From Bacteroides sp. OF04-15BH (GTDB lineage Bacteria > Bacteroidota > Bacteroidia > Bacteroidales > Bacteroidaceae): a stretch of DNA of 64,000 nucleotides. The translations under genes were made by a program, and so were the position numbers. The notes under the pieces are model-generated. The model worked only from the letters and a program-made list of their open reading frames with translations, did not search any database and was not told the origin of the DNA. The stretch is taken from assembly GCF_003477995.1 (NCBI RefSeq), contig NZ_QUEM01000011.1:1-64000 (forward strand), written 5' to 3'. Of the stretch, positions 1 to 9,300 are shown one piece after another (position 1 is the stretch's first letter; every line of letters starts with the position of its first letter).

Positions 1-423
1 CAGGGTTAAGTATGCGCTAAATTAATTCCGCCAACGGGTTTTATTCAGGTTTTATGCAGTCTTTATACGTTTTTTATGCCGTTTTGTGTCCACGGGGCCG
101 AATGCGGGTGCGCTTTTAGGGAGAGGACAGTTGCAGCAGACCCGAAAATTCTCCCTGATGAAATGAAGAAACGCTCAAAATGGTTTTCCGATTTCTTCCC
201 GAAAACTTTTCGTAAGCTGTCAGAGCACTTCTGTTTGCGGCGGTTTCTGCTGTTGGAAAAACGGCAAAATACAATCCAACTCCTTTCGTAACAAGCGTTT
301 ATACCGGATGCCGGGTGCTGAAACTCCCGTTTTTGCAAGATTTCTAGAAGAGGACTGCATATTCTCCAGTCTGGAAAGGTGTTTTTTGACAGAATGTCAG
401 CATGCTCCGCGAAGGGTACGAAT
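1..423. other. Gene-free left edge
   Basis: No convincing coding sequence is seen on either strand; the short open frames have no recognisable domain, signal peptide or start context. The stretch contains four 11-bp phased repeats (39-82, listed separately) and a small inverted repeat TGACA-GAA-TGTCA at 387-399. It is probably the regulatory or downstream region of a gene lying left of the window. Confidence 0.6.
39..82. repeat. Four tandem 11-bp phased repeats, TTTTATKCAGT-like
   Basis: Four consecutive 11-bp units start at 39, 50, 61 and 72: TTTTATTCAGG, TTTTATGCAGT, CTTTATACGTT, TTTTATGCCGT. The unit length equals about one helical turn, so all copies face the same side of the DNA, as expected for a regulator that binds cooperatively. 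The same half-site (ATTTATNCAG) recurs three times at 58.5 kb. Function is not known from the sequence. Confidence 0.5.
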
Positions 424-460
424 ATAAAAAGCCCTGCCGTTGCCGGAGCAACAGCAGGGC
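424..460 (-). terminator. Intrinsic terminator of the PurF-like gene
   Basis: Arms GCCCTGCCGTTGC (431-443) and GCAACAGCAGGGC (448-460) pair with one wobble. On the minus strand the stem is followed by a run of U (426-430). It lies 27 bp beyond the stop codon of the minus-strand gene. Confidence 0.85.
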
Positions 461-486
461 TGTATGGTGCTTAAATCCTGTTTCGT

Positions 487-1893
487 TTAGAATTTGCTGG
501 AACCGTCGAAGCAATGGGTACAAACCTTGCACTTAGGCAGACCGATAGCCTCGATAAGGGTTTCCAGAGTGTTGAACTTCAGAGAAGTCAGTCCGAAGCG
601 GGCTCGGATGCGCTCCACCAGTTCCTTGTATTCCGGAGAGTCGGTAGTGGCATATTTGTCCAGTTTGGCATTTTCGTCACCCTCAATCTCCTTGATGATG
701 CGGCGGGTAATCAGCTCCATGTCACTCTTTGAAGAAGTGAAGCCGATGAACGGACAACCGTAGATCAGCGGCGGACAGGCAATACGCATGTGCACCTCTT
801 TTGCTCCGTAGTCGTACAACACATTCACATTGTCGCGCAACTGAGTACCGCGTACGATAGAGTCGTCGCAGAAAAGCACGCGCTTGCCCTGCAACATGGC
901 ACGGTTCGGAATCAGCTTCATTTTAGCCACCAGCGAGCGCATCTCCTGGTTGCTCGGAGTGAAGCTGCGGGGCCATGTCGGAGTATATTTGGAAATGGCG
1001 CGATGATAAGGGATGCCCTTTCCTTCGGCATAACCCAGGGCCATACCTACTCCAGAGTCCGGAATACCGCAGGCGCAGTCCACCTCTGAATCATCCGTCT
1101 GTCCCATCTTGTAACCGCTCTGGAAGCGTACTTCCTCCACGTTGCGTCCTTCGTAGCAGGATACCGGGAATCCGTAGTAAACCCAGAGGAATGAGCAGAT
1201 CTGCATTTCCTGATTCGGCGCACGCATCTGTTCCAGTCCGGTGGCACGCATGCGGATAATCTCGCCCGGTCCCACATAGCGGTCAATCTCGTAGTCCAGA
1301 TTCGGCAGACTGCTGGATTCGCTGGTAGCGGCATACGCACCGTTTTTCTTTCCGATGACAATCGGAGTGCGTCCCCATTTGTCGCGTGCGGCAATCACTC
1401 CGTCTTCGGTAAGAATCAGCATGGAGCAGGAGCCCTTGATTTTGTTGAACACATTCTCAATACCGCTAACGAAGTCCTTGCCTTGGATAATCAGTAGGGC
1501 AATCAGTTCCGTAGGATTGGTCTTTCCCATGCTCATTTCGGCAAAGTGCATGTTGGCGTCCAGCAGCTCCGTTGCCAGTTCCTCGGCATTGTTGATTTTG
1601 GCGACAGTGACAATGGCGAACTTGCCCAGATGCGAATTGATCATGATGGGCTGGGGATCGGTGTCGCTGATCACACCAATACCGGATTTGCCTTCGAAGG
1701 ACGGAAGCTCATCTTCAAACTTTGTTCGGAAATAGGAACTTTCCAAACTGTGAATTTTTCTCATGAATCCTTTTCCCTCGGCATACGTAGCCATACCGGC
1801 GCGTTTTGTTCCCAGATGCGAATTGTAGTCTGTGCCGTAGAATAAATCGGTTACACATTCAGTCGTTGAGACTGTTCCAAAAAAACCACCCAT
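487..1893 (-). CDS. Amidophosphoribosyltransferase-like protein lacking the glutaminase cysteine
   Basis: 468 aa, with the PurF architecture: an N-terminal Ntn-hydrolase (class II glutaminase) fold followed by a phosphoribosyltransferase domain. The PRPP-binding signature VLFCDDSIVRGTQL lies near residue 343. True PurF begins M-C-G-I-F-G after start or propeptide, and that Cys is the nucleophile releasing ammonia from glutamine. Here the protein begins MGGFFGTVS, and the DNA (ATG GGT GGT) confirms Gly at the Cys position. The glutaminase half is therefore probably dead. The enzyme may use free ammonia or do something else, and a genuine purF would be expected elsewhere. The C-terminus CKVCTHCFDG resembles the Fe-S ligand region of Bacillus-type PurF. 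Single gene with its own terminator. Confidence 0.85.
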   Translation of the reverse strand: MGGFFGTVSTTECVTDLFYGTDYNSHLGTKRAGMATYAEGKGFMRKIHSLESSYFRTKFEDELPSFEGKSGIGVISDTDPQPIMINSHLGKFAIVTVAKINNAEELATELLDANMHFAEMSMGKTNPTELIALLIIQGKDFVSGIENVFNKIKGSCSMLILTEDGVIAARDKWGRTPIVIGKKNGAYAATSESSSLPNLDYEIDRYVGPGEIIRMRATGLEQMRAPNQEMQICSFLWVYYGFPVSCYEGRNVEEVRFQSGYKMGQTDDSEVDCACGIPDSGVGMALGYAEGKGIPYHRAISKYTPTWPRSFTPSNQEMRSLVAKMKLIPNRAMLQGKRVLFCDDSIVRGTQLRDNVNVLYDYGAKEVHMRIACPPLIYGCPFIGFTSSKSDMELITRRIIKEIEGDENAKLDKYATTDSPEYKELVERIRARFGLTSLKFNTLETLIEAIGLPKCKVCTHCFDGSSKF

Positions 1894-2018
1894 TCCTTTA
1901 AATGTTTTTTGATGTTATTTTAATTAGTAGTGTTGATCCTGTTTGGTTATCCCTGACAATCGTCCGGAGGATATGTAGAATATAAGAAAAGACAATTGTC
2001 AGATTTTCTAAAGATAAA

Positions 2019-2345
2019 TTATTGGCAGCATTCCTTTTTTTTCACTTCGGTTTCCAGAAAATCTTTGAATAATGATTTTGCCAATAACCAATTGTCTTGA
2101 TTGATGCAGTATTTCACTTTGGGAGTTTCCAGCTCACCCTGTATGAGCCCGGCGTCTTTCAGTTCCTTGAGATGTTGCGACACAGTGGCTTTCGATATGG
2201 GAAGCTCTTCGTGTATCGCTCCAAAGTAGCATGTTTGTTGCTTGGCCAGAAACTCCATGATGGCAATGCGTGCCGGATGTCCCAAAGCCTTAGCAAAGCG
2301 AGCGATGCGCTCTTGTCGGTCTGTATATTTCTTTTTTTCTGTCAT
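2019..2345 (-). CDS. ArsR/SmtB-family transcriptional regulator
   Basis: 108 aa winged-helix repressor. The helix-turn-helix is clear (ISKATVSQHLKELKDAGLI, residues about 50-68), preceded by the family-typical ALGHPARIAIMEFL. Family members repress their own promoter and nearby genes and release DNA on binding metal, metalloid or another ligand. A Cys at about residue 38 and a Cys-Cys pair at the C-terminus (KKKECCQ) are candidate thiol ligands, but no standard ArsR CxC box is present, so the inducer cannot be named. No arsenic or metal transport gene adjoins; neighbours are the PurF-like gene and a ClC channel on the same strand. An imperfect palindrome sits 31-49 bp upstream of the start codon. 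Confidence 0.85.
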   Translation of the reverse strand: MTEKKKYTDRQERIARFAKALGHPARIAIMEFLAKQQTCYFGAIHEELPISKATVSQHLKELKDAGLIQGELETPKVKYCINQDNWLLAKSLFKDFLETEVKKKECCQ

Positions 2346-2375
2346 CTCTTCGAAATTATCTACAAATTTACTAGG

Positions 2376-2394
2376 AATCGTCGTAACGACAATT
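2376..2394. promoter_or_regulatory. Imperfect palindrome, candidate ArsR operator
   Basis: AATCGTCGT-A-ACGACAATT is a 9+1+9 inverted repeat with one mismatch, just upstream of the ArsR-family gene. Related words GACAATCGTC (1955-1964) and the perfect palindrome GACAATTGTC (1991-2000) lie just downstream of the same gene. Autoregulation is typical of the family; that this is the site is inference. Confidence 0.4.
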
Positions 2395-2465
2395 CTATGA
2401 TTACATTTTTTAAGTAAAAAGTTGCTATGTTTTTTCTTTTTCTTGCCGGAGGACCCGACTGTACC

Positions 2466-2510
2466 GTTTCGCCCCTGCTTGTCGGAGAAAAAGGCAAACA
2501 GGGGCGGAAC
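2466..2510 (-). terminator. Long GC-rich hairpin after the ClC gene
   Basis: Arms from GTTTCGCCCCTG (2466-2477) and CAGGGGCGGAAC (2499-2510) extend inward with wobbles to about 18 bp around an A-rich loop. It is just past the stop of the minus-strand ClC gene. No U-tract follows on either strand, so it may be a processing or stabilising hairpin rather than a classic terminator. Confidence 0.45.
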
Positions 2511-2516
2511 GTAGGG

Positions 2517-3800
2517 TCATTTCAAGGTTTTCCCTTTCATGTCCATATATTTCTGATGCTTGGGCGAGCCGATAATCTGGGCACTGTAGATGCCGGTGTG
2601 TCCGGAAAACAGATAAGCCGTGACACAGGCCAGACCGATGTAGATGCCGGCTTCGGCGCCAAACAACTCGATGCCCATCAGTGTGCAGGCCACCGGTGTG
2701 TTGGTTGCTCCGGAGAATACGGCCACAAAGCCCATACCGGCCAGCAATCCCATCGGCATGGGCACCCAGGCGGAAAGGGCGCTGCCGAGTGTGGCACCGA
2801 TAAAGAAGAGCGGAGTCACCTCGCCTCCCTTGAAGCCCACTCCGATGGTAAAGGTGGTGAACAGCAGTTTCAGGGCAAAGTCATAGAGTTGCTGCTGTTC
2901 GTGGAAGGAAGCCACCAGCGTAGGGACACCCAGACCGATGTATTTGGTGGTGCCCAGCAGCCATACGGCGAGGGCAATCACCACACCGCCCACCAGCGGG
3001 CGGAAAGGAGGATAGGCGATGTATTTACTGCCCAACCGGCTCCAGAATCCCACACTCCGTGAAAAGAGCATGGAAACGACACCAAAAGCCATCGACACCA
3101 GCAGGGTCCATAAAATAAGTTCCGGACTGATGGACGGAACGGTGCCGATGTGATAATGGGTGTGGTTCACGCCCCAGGCCTCGCAGGCCAGATGCGCAAA
3201 TACTGCCGAGAGAAAGGCCGGCAGGATGGCGTCATAGCGCATGCGTCCGATGATGACCACCTCCAGAGCAAACACCGCTCCGGCCAGTGGGGTACCGAAC
3301 ACCGAGGCAAAACCGGCACTGATACCGATGGTGACCATAATCTGATGGTCGCGTGCCGGCAGATGCAGGTATTTCGAGAAACGGTCGGCCAGGGCTCCAC
3401 CCATCTGCACGCCCGTACCCTCGCGGCCGGCCGAACCTCCGAAGAGGTGCGTCAGCACCGTGCCGACATAAACCAGAGGAGCCATGCGGAAGGGGATAAT
3501 GCCGTTGGGCGAGCGGATTTCCTCTATCAGATAATTGTTTCCCTTGGAGGCCGTTCCCGCCCAATAGTGATACATCAGGCCGATGACCAGTCCGGCCAGA
3601 GGCAGCAGGGCAATGAGCCACAGATGCTCCTCGCGCGTCCGGGTGGCCCATTCGAGTGAGACGAGCAGCAGCGCCGAGCCGCTGCCAATCACCGCTCCGG
3701 CCAATGCCGAGAGCACCAGCCAACGGAGCAGGTAAACGAAGATAGGAACCTGTTCCGTGTGGTTCCAAAGCATTTTGGTGTTATCCTTTATTTTTCCCAT
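2517..3800 (-). CDS. ClC-family chloride channel/antiporter
   Basis: 427 aa polytopic inner-membrane protein of the voltage-gated chloride channel (EriC/ClC) family. The anion-filter signature appears as GSAGREGTGVQMGG near residue 125; the Glu of GREG corresponds to the gating/proton glutamate of E. coli ClC. Further family features are the GTPLAGAVFALEV helix and the C-terminal GATNTPVACTLMGIELFG. No CBS or TrkA-C domain follows, so this is a short, channel-only form. It lies 29 bp downstream of the trypsin-like lipoprotein gene on the same strand and may be the last gene of the sbcDC-led run. Whether it is a channel or a Cl-/H+ exchanger cannot be told from sequence; retention of the gating Glu allows exchange. 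Confidence 0.9.
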   Translation of the reverse strand: MGKIKDNTKMLWNHTEQVPIFVYLLRWLVLSALAGAVIGSGSALLLVSLEWATRTREEHLWLIALLPLAGLVIGLMYHYWAGTASKGNNYLIEEIRSPNGIIPFRMAPLVYVGTVLTHLFGGSAGREGTGVQMGGALADRFSKYLHLPARDHQIMVTIGISAGFASVFGTPLAGAVFALEVVIIGRMRYDAILPAFLSAVFAHLACEAWGVNHTHYHIGTVPSISPELILWTLLVSMAFGVVSMLFSRSVGFWSRLGSKYIAYPPFRPLVGGVVIALAVWLLGTTKYIGLGVPTLVASFHEQQQLYDFALKLLFTTFTIGVGFKGGEVTPLFFIGATLGSALSAWVPMPMGLLAGMGFVAVFSGATNTPVACTLMGIELFGAEAGIYIGLACVTAYLFSGHTGIYSAQIIGSPKHQKYMDMKGKTLK

Positions 3801-3829
3801 GAATGAATCTTTTTCCTTTTGCTTTCTTC

Positions 3830-4918
3830 TTATTCGGCAACTTCGTCCATCAAATGACGCAGATGAATGGAGCGGATGCCGTAGTTAAAACTCTGTGTCT
3901 TGTCCAGACCGGCATACTGGATGGCCACCAGTTGTCCCCGGGCGTTGATGACAGGCGATCCGCTGGAGCCGTGCAGGGCAGGGATGGAGTAGAGAATGCG
4001 GTCCTGGTCCTTCTGGCTGATACTTCCCGAGGTGTATTGTGCCTTGATGCCCTGGTTGGTCACGGCCAATACCGGTCCCAGATTATAACCGATCATGACC
4101 AGACGCTGGTTCTTGTCGGCATGGATGCTTTTCAGGGCCTGTTCCCAGAGTGAATAATCCTCCAGCGGATCACTGTCGCTCACGGGGAACACGTAGCGTC
4201 CCTGCGGCGTTTTTCCGTCGGCAAGCTGGATCAGGGCCAGATCGTGCTGTTCGTCGCTGCCGATCAGGTTGCAGGAATGAAAGTCGGCCTCGCTCCGGAT
4301 ATAGCTGTCGTTGTAGGCAATATCTATTTTGTTGTGCAGCTTCAGCTGTGCCTGGGCGATGTTCAGCGAAGAGTAGGCCTGATACAGGCGGCGGTATGCC
4401 TCCATCTGCGATTCGAGCCAGGCGGCCGTATAGCTTTCTTCGGTAAAGTCCTGCCCGAACATGTATTTGAGCATCTGGCGGTTTTGCAGTTCCTTCTGAT
4501 AGGCGGCCAGCTGGTTATACTCGGCGCTCAGTTGCTCCTGCACGCGGCGCACCACCTCGCGGATGGCCTGTTTCACCTCGCCGGGAGCTATATACGGGGC
4601 GATGACATGATGGTTGGTGGCAATCAGTCCCTCGTCCGAAACAAAGAAGCCGGTGCCATACGATTCGAAAGGAACGATGGAGTCCGGGTTGATGGTAAAG
4701 CGTACCAGTCCCTCTTCTTTCGAATAGTCGGTAAAGTAGATGCTTCCGCCGTTCGGGATGCTCAGTTCATAATAGCCCTGATTCTTGATCAGGACCACAC
4801 CGCTTCCGCACTTCTCATTGATGGCTTCCTCGCTCTGGTTGCAGGCTCCCAACAGAAGCCCGCCCAGCAGCAACAGGAATAGCCACGAAGCGTGTATGAT
4901 ATTGGTTCGTTTCATCAT
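3830..4918 (-). CDS. Trypsin-like serine protease, predicted lipoprotein
   Basis: 362 aa. A signal peptide ends in a lipobox (LLLGAC, Cys about 26), predicting a lipid-anchored envelope protein. The chymotrypsin/HtrA-like triad can be read: His in GLIATNHHVI (about residue 104), Asp in DEQHDLALIQL, Ser in HGSSGSPVI (about 320). An insertion rich in Gln/Tyr/Glu (about 115-180) separates the His and Asp parts and looks helical. No PDZ domain follows, unlike HtrA/DegP. The substrate is unknown; envelope protein processing is a reasonable guess. The gene is 11 bp downstream of the esterase-like gene, suggesting co-transcription. The upstream in-frame ATG-ATG pair gives two equivalent starts. Confidence 0.85.
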   Translation of the reverse strand: MMKRTNIIHASWLFLLLLGGLLLGACNQSEEAINEKCGSGVVLIKNQGYYELSIPNGGSIYFTDYSKEEGLVRFTINPDSIVPFESYGTGFFVSDEGLIATNHHVIAPYIAPGEVKQAIREVVRRVQEQLSAEYNQLAAYQKELQNRQMLKYMFGQDFTEESYTAAWLESQMEAYRRLYQAYSSLNIAQAQLKLHNKIDIAYNDSYIRSEADFHSCNLIGSDEQHDLALIQLADGKTPQGRYVFPVSDSDPLEDYSLWEQALKSIHADKNQRLVMIGYNLGPVLAVTNQGIKAQYTSGSISQKDQDRILYSIPALHGSSGSPVINARGQLVAIQYAGLDKTQSFNYGIRSIHLRHLMDEVAE

Positions 4919-4929
4919 ATATTCGTTTT

Positions 4930-6318
4930 TTAGATTTTCTCAAGATCGATGGTTACGGCTGCCGGGAACAGACGCTGCGGGTCGGTGAAGACCATACAAC
5001 TGTTGATCAGATGCTCCATGCGCAGCTGCGGTTTTCCCTCATAGGCTTTTTCGCCGTTGACATAAACGGTGACTTCCTGGTCCAGATTCACCAGGTCGGG
5101 CGACAGATACAGCAGGAATTTGCCGCTGTGGGCCGGTTCGTAAGTCTTTTTGTATTTCAGACCGATGCCCCATTGCGGATCCTTCTCGGTCACCTCATAG
5201 CTCACATTGTTTACTTCCAGATTAATCCGGTTGCCCTGAATGTCCATCACGTACACGGTACGCTCTCCCTCCTTGGTGTTCGAACGCTCCAGTACCACCA
5301 GATTGTAGAATCCTTTCCGGTAGATGCCGTCCATCTCGAAATTCTCCCAGATGAAGCTCTTGGGTTGCGGGGTACGCACAAAGTCTTTCAGCCAGGGAGT
5401 GGTCGGGCGGTAGTCAATGCCGTGTCCGCGTCCCGGAATCAGAGCGATGCGGTGGCGGTAGTGTCCCGGATATTTCTGTTCCAGACTGTCGAACGCCTCT
5501 TTGGTGTTCTGGGTCAGGATGTGGCGGTAGAAACCATAGTCCTGGGCACCGGTCAGCATGGAATATCCGATGTTCATGCAATTTTCTACCGGGGCATTGA
5601 TCAGAGGCTCGCCGCCCGCCATAGGACCGGCTGCTGCCAGATAGTCGGCATAATAGGAGGCCAGACGCTGACTGCCGTATCCGCCCTCCGAGATGCCGAA
5701 GCAGTAAAGACGGTTCGGATTGATGGAGTCGGTGAGCAGGGCTTGACGGAACAGGCGCTCCCAGGCATAGATCTTGGCTTTCTGCCACCAGCGGTAATAG
5801 CCTCCTTCGTTGGGAATCTGAGGAATGAAGTAGACCGAAGGACCGTCTTCAAACATTTCTGCCAGTTTCCAGCCGGTGTACCATTCATCGTCCTTCGGGC
5901 CCGAGCCGTGCAGATAGAGGAACAGCGGGTATCCGGCTTCCGGACGGATGCCCTTGCTTCCCCAGTAGTAAGGCATCTGGGCATTGGGCTCTTTCTCGGC
6001 GGGCAGCTTCCACAGTCCTTTGCCTCCCTCGGTTAAAGGCTTGAGCGGTATCAGTTTTTCTTCTTTCAGCTGTTGGTTGGCCTTTTTCCACCACTGCCAT
6101 ACCTTGTCCTGCATTTGCCGGATCTGTCCGGCTTTGATGCTCTGACTGCAGGCAAAAGTCTGGATGCTGTCTTGGGCTATGTTCTCGGTGAAGTAAGTCA
6201 CCACGGCCGATTCCGTGGCCTTTTTCTTCTTGGGAGTGCCGGGATTTTCTCCCATCACGGCGAAGGGCATCAACAGAAATGCCCAGGTAAAAAGCTGAAT
6301 GGTTCTTCTTGTTATCAT
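4930..6318 (-). CDS. Secreted alpha/beta-hydrolase (esterase/depolymerase-like)
   Basis: 462 aa with an N-terminal signal peptide (hydrophobic FTWAFLLMPFAVMG). The alpha/beta-hydrolase core holds an oxyanion-type LYLHGSGPKDDEW, the nucleophile elbow GISEGGYG (Ser about residue 208), and a late GRGHGIDY whose His is the likely catalytic base. About 120 C-terminal residues form a further beta-rich domain. The closest general type is the PHB-depolymerase/feruloyl-esterase-like hydrolases; the substrate cannot be named. ATG at 6318 is chosen over an in-frame TTG two codons upstream because it follows the sbcC stop by only 2 bp (TGA-TT-ATG), the usual arrangement of translationally coupled genes. 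Confidence 0.8.
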   Translation of the reverse strand: MITRRTIQLFTWAFLLMPFAVMGENPGTPKKKKATESAVVTYFTENIAQDSIQTFACSQSIKAGQIRQMQDKVWQWWKKANQQLKEEKLIPLKPLTEGGKGLWKLPAEKEPNAQMPYYWGSKGIRPEAGYPLFLYLHGSGPKDDEWYTGWKLAEMFEDGPSVYFIPQIPNEGGYYRWWQKAKIYAWERLFRQALLTDSINPNRLYCFGISEGGYGSQRLASYYADYLAAAGPMAGGEPLINAPVENCMNIGYSMLTGAQDYGFYRHILTQNTKEAFDSLEQKYPGHYRHRIALIPGRGHGIDYRPTTPWLKDFVRTPQPKSFIWENFEMDGIYRKGFYNLVVLERSNTKEGERTVYVMDIQGNRINLEVNNVSYEVTEKDPQWGIGLKYKKTYEPAHSGKFLLYLSPDLVNLDQEVTVYVNGEKAYEGKPQLRMEHLINSCMVFTDPQRLFPAAVTIDLEKI

Positions 6319-6320
6319 AA

Positions 6321-9300
6321 TCAAATGTTTTGTATAATCTGTTCGTTTTCGTTGGTCACACTGATGCTGCTGCGCCCCTGATCAATCCGTTTGACCTGTA
6401 TCTGCGTCTTAATCCGTTCGCGCAGTCCCTCCACATGGCTGATGATACCCACTTTCTTGCCGCCCAGCTGGTGCAGGCGTTCCAGAGTGTCCATCACCAC
6501 GTTCAGATAGTCGCTGCTCAGGGTGCCGAAGCCTTCGTCGATGAACAGCGTGTCGACCGACAGGCTCTGCCGGTTCAGGGAAGACAGTCCCAAGGCGAGG
6601 GACAGGGAAACCAGAAAGCCTTCGCCGCCAGACAGGGTGCTGGCCGGACGGGATACTCCGCCCTGATACCAGTCCGTAAGCAGGATGGTGAGCGAGCCGG
6701 CCTGGCAGCTCAGTTCATAGCGCTCGGTGAGGTGTCCCAGATAAAAATTGGCCCTTTCGAGCAGTTCCTTCAGGACAAAGCTCTGCGCGATGTTGCGGAA
6801 CTTCTTTCCTTTCTCGTCGCCGAAGAGGGAACAGAGCCTGTACCACTGCATGTAGCTGTTCTTGCACTGTTCTGCTTGGGCCCTCAGTTCCTCGCTTTTC
6901 TTCAGATTCTGTGCGTTGCTTTCAATTTGTGCCCGGTTGCGCCCGATGTTCTGGTGAATCTCAGCCATGCGTCCGGTCAGTTCCGCCAGCTGTTCCTGCA
7001 GATGCTCCGGAGTGTCCTGCTCGTTGAGCTCCGGTTTCTGCTCCAGCAGTTCCTGATAGGACTGGCGGCTGCGCTGCAAGTTGGCACTGTATTCCAGAAA
7101 AAGATCTTTCAGTTGTTGGATTTCCTTGCGATAACCTTCTACTACCGCTCCGCTCAGGGCGCTCATCTGGGCAATCTTTTCTGCCGACAGGGCAGGATGG
7201 CTGTCCAGAAAAGCCTTCTCGGCTGTCCGGGTCTGCGATTCCTCCTGTTCGTTACGGCCGATGCGTTCGTTCAGCGCAATGGCTTTGGCCGAGAGTTCCG
7301 TCCAGTCTGCTTCCAGATTGCCGTTGGCGGTGCCGCCGGTTGCCGGAATTGTATCGGTTTGCCATTCGGGGAACGTGCGGACGGCGATCTGTCTTTGTTC
7401 GTCAATCCGTTTTTGCTGCTGTTCGCCCTGTTCAATGCGTTCCAGAGTCTTCTGATATTGCTCCGTCTGTTGCAGATAGTGGGCGGTCTCTTTTTCCAGT
7501 CTTTCTATCCAGTCATTTCGGGAAACGGAATCGTCGGTCCTGAAGTCCTCCCATAAGATTTTGGGATAGACCGATTCTTCGGTGGCCGTCTTTTCCTGCA
7601 TGTCCTGTTGCAGTTCCCGCTGCACCTCTTCCTGGCCTTGTTGCAGGCGACCGATTTGCACGGCCTCGTTGTGCGCCTCCTGACGTATCTTTTCTGTTTC
7701 CTGCTGCAGGCGGTCTTTCTCCTGCTGCTTCAGGTTCAGACGGTTAATCTGTTCCTGCAAGGCTTTCATGCGCCCGCCGATTTCATTCTGGCGTTCCTTG
7801 TTCAGGCGGATACGCTCATCGACAAGAGCCTGGGTCTCCTTTTGTAATTGCAGGATTCCGCATGCGGCACAGGCTTCCACAGTTTGCTGATAGGCGGTGC
7901 GATAGGCCTGTTTGTCGTCTTCGAGTTTCTTTTTCTGTCTTTCATTCAGGTCGAGGAGTCCTTTCAAGTGTGCCTGAAGTTCAATCATCACTTTCTCTGC
8001 CTGCTCCTTTGCCTGCTTTTTGCGTTCCAGTTCCTGTTGCAGAGGAGCCAGAGCCGAGCGGAAGTCTTCTTCGCAGAGGTCTTTCTCCACCAGTGCCCCA
8101 CAAACGGGACACGTGTCTCCCCGGTGCAACTGATTACGCAGTTCGCGGGCCCAGTCCGACAAGGCCAGCTTCTGTTTCTCAAACAGCTCCTCACTGAGGC
8201 GGAACGCCTCGGCGGCTTGGGTTGCCGCTTTCCGGGCCTCTTCTTCCTGCAGGCCGGTTTTGGTCAGTGCCTGTTGTGTCTGTTCCTGCTCGGTCACGGA
8301 TTTCTGTTTCTGTTCCACCCGCTCTTTCAGGAGCAGAATAACCTGCTGGGCACGGGAAAGCAACAGCAACTCATCCGTGAGTTGCTTCTGTTCCGTTTGC
8401 AGCCGGGTGTATTCATCTGTACCCATCAGACTTCGGATGTGTTCAATTTCCTTTTGCTGCTCCTCCAGATGCTGCTCGCGCGACTTCTGTTCCTGCTGTA
8501 AGGCTTGCAACCGGTTTTGGTGGCGGGGCAGTTGCTCGCTGATGTCTTTCAGTTCCTTGTGGCGCTTTCCGATACGCTCTTCAAAGCGAATCAGGTTGCG
8601 CAGTTCCCCTAAAATGACCGGACTCTGTTCGTACATCGGAATCAGAGGAGCCAGAGTCTGTCGCTCTAGTTCCAACCGTTTCCGTTGTTGCTGCAGCTGT
8701 TGCAGTTCAGTCTGCCAGATGGAATAGTCGCCCAAAAGACGGTGATATTTCTCTGTGAGCTGCCGGTAACTGTCGCGGCATGCCTGCTTTTCCTGGGCAA
8801 TCCGCTGCTTCTGTTTTACGATGCCGCGGATTTCTTCCGTTTCGGTCCACAGACTCAGTATTTCTTCTTTCTCCTTACATTCTGGAGCATTCAGCTGACC
8901 GGTGATCTGCTGACTTTTCTCTTCGTCCTTTCGGATCTGCTCGGTGAGCTCCTGCTCCTGTTTGAGCCAGTCACTTTTGCGACGGATTTCCTGCTGTTCC
9001 TGCTCGTTGCCTTTCAGTTCCTGCTCTTGTCCGCTGATTTCCGACAGAATCTGGTTTACTTCCTCTTCCGACAGAATCTTTATGTCGCCCAGTCTCTGCT
9101 GCTGTTCCTCATAATCTCTTTTTTTATCCCGGGTGAGCGCAAAGATTTTGGCACCGATGCAGGAATAGATTTCCGTGCCTGTCAGTTTCTCCAGAATCTC
9201 CGATTTTTCGGCCTCCTTACTTTGCAGGAACTGGGTGAAATCCCCCTGTGCCAACAGAGCCGTGCGGCAATATTGGGCAAAATTCAGTCCCACGGCCTGA

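Noticed and set aside
76..338. Short overlapping frames at the left edge
   Set aside because: No signal peptide, domain or promoter; both strands open only by chance.
2019..2345. Arsenic resistance operon
   Set aside because: Only the regulator resembles ars genes; no arsenite transporter or reductase is nearby and the CxC metalloid box is missing.
2427..3062. Long plus-strand open frame opposite the ClC gene
   Set aside because: Gly/His/Gln-rich shadow of the antisense codons, no domain or start context; the ClC protein on the other strand has clear motifs.
5011..6036. 341-codon plus-strand frame opposite the esterase-like gene
   Set aside because: Antisense shadow; the minus-strand protein has a signal peptide and catalytic motifs.
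6330..7556. 408-codon plus-strand frame opposite sbcC
   Set aside because: Leu/Gln/Phe-rich mirror of the coiled-coil codons of SbcC; no independent evidence.
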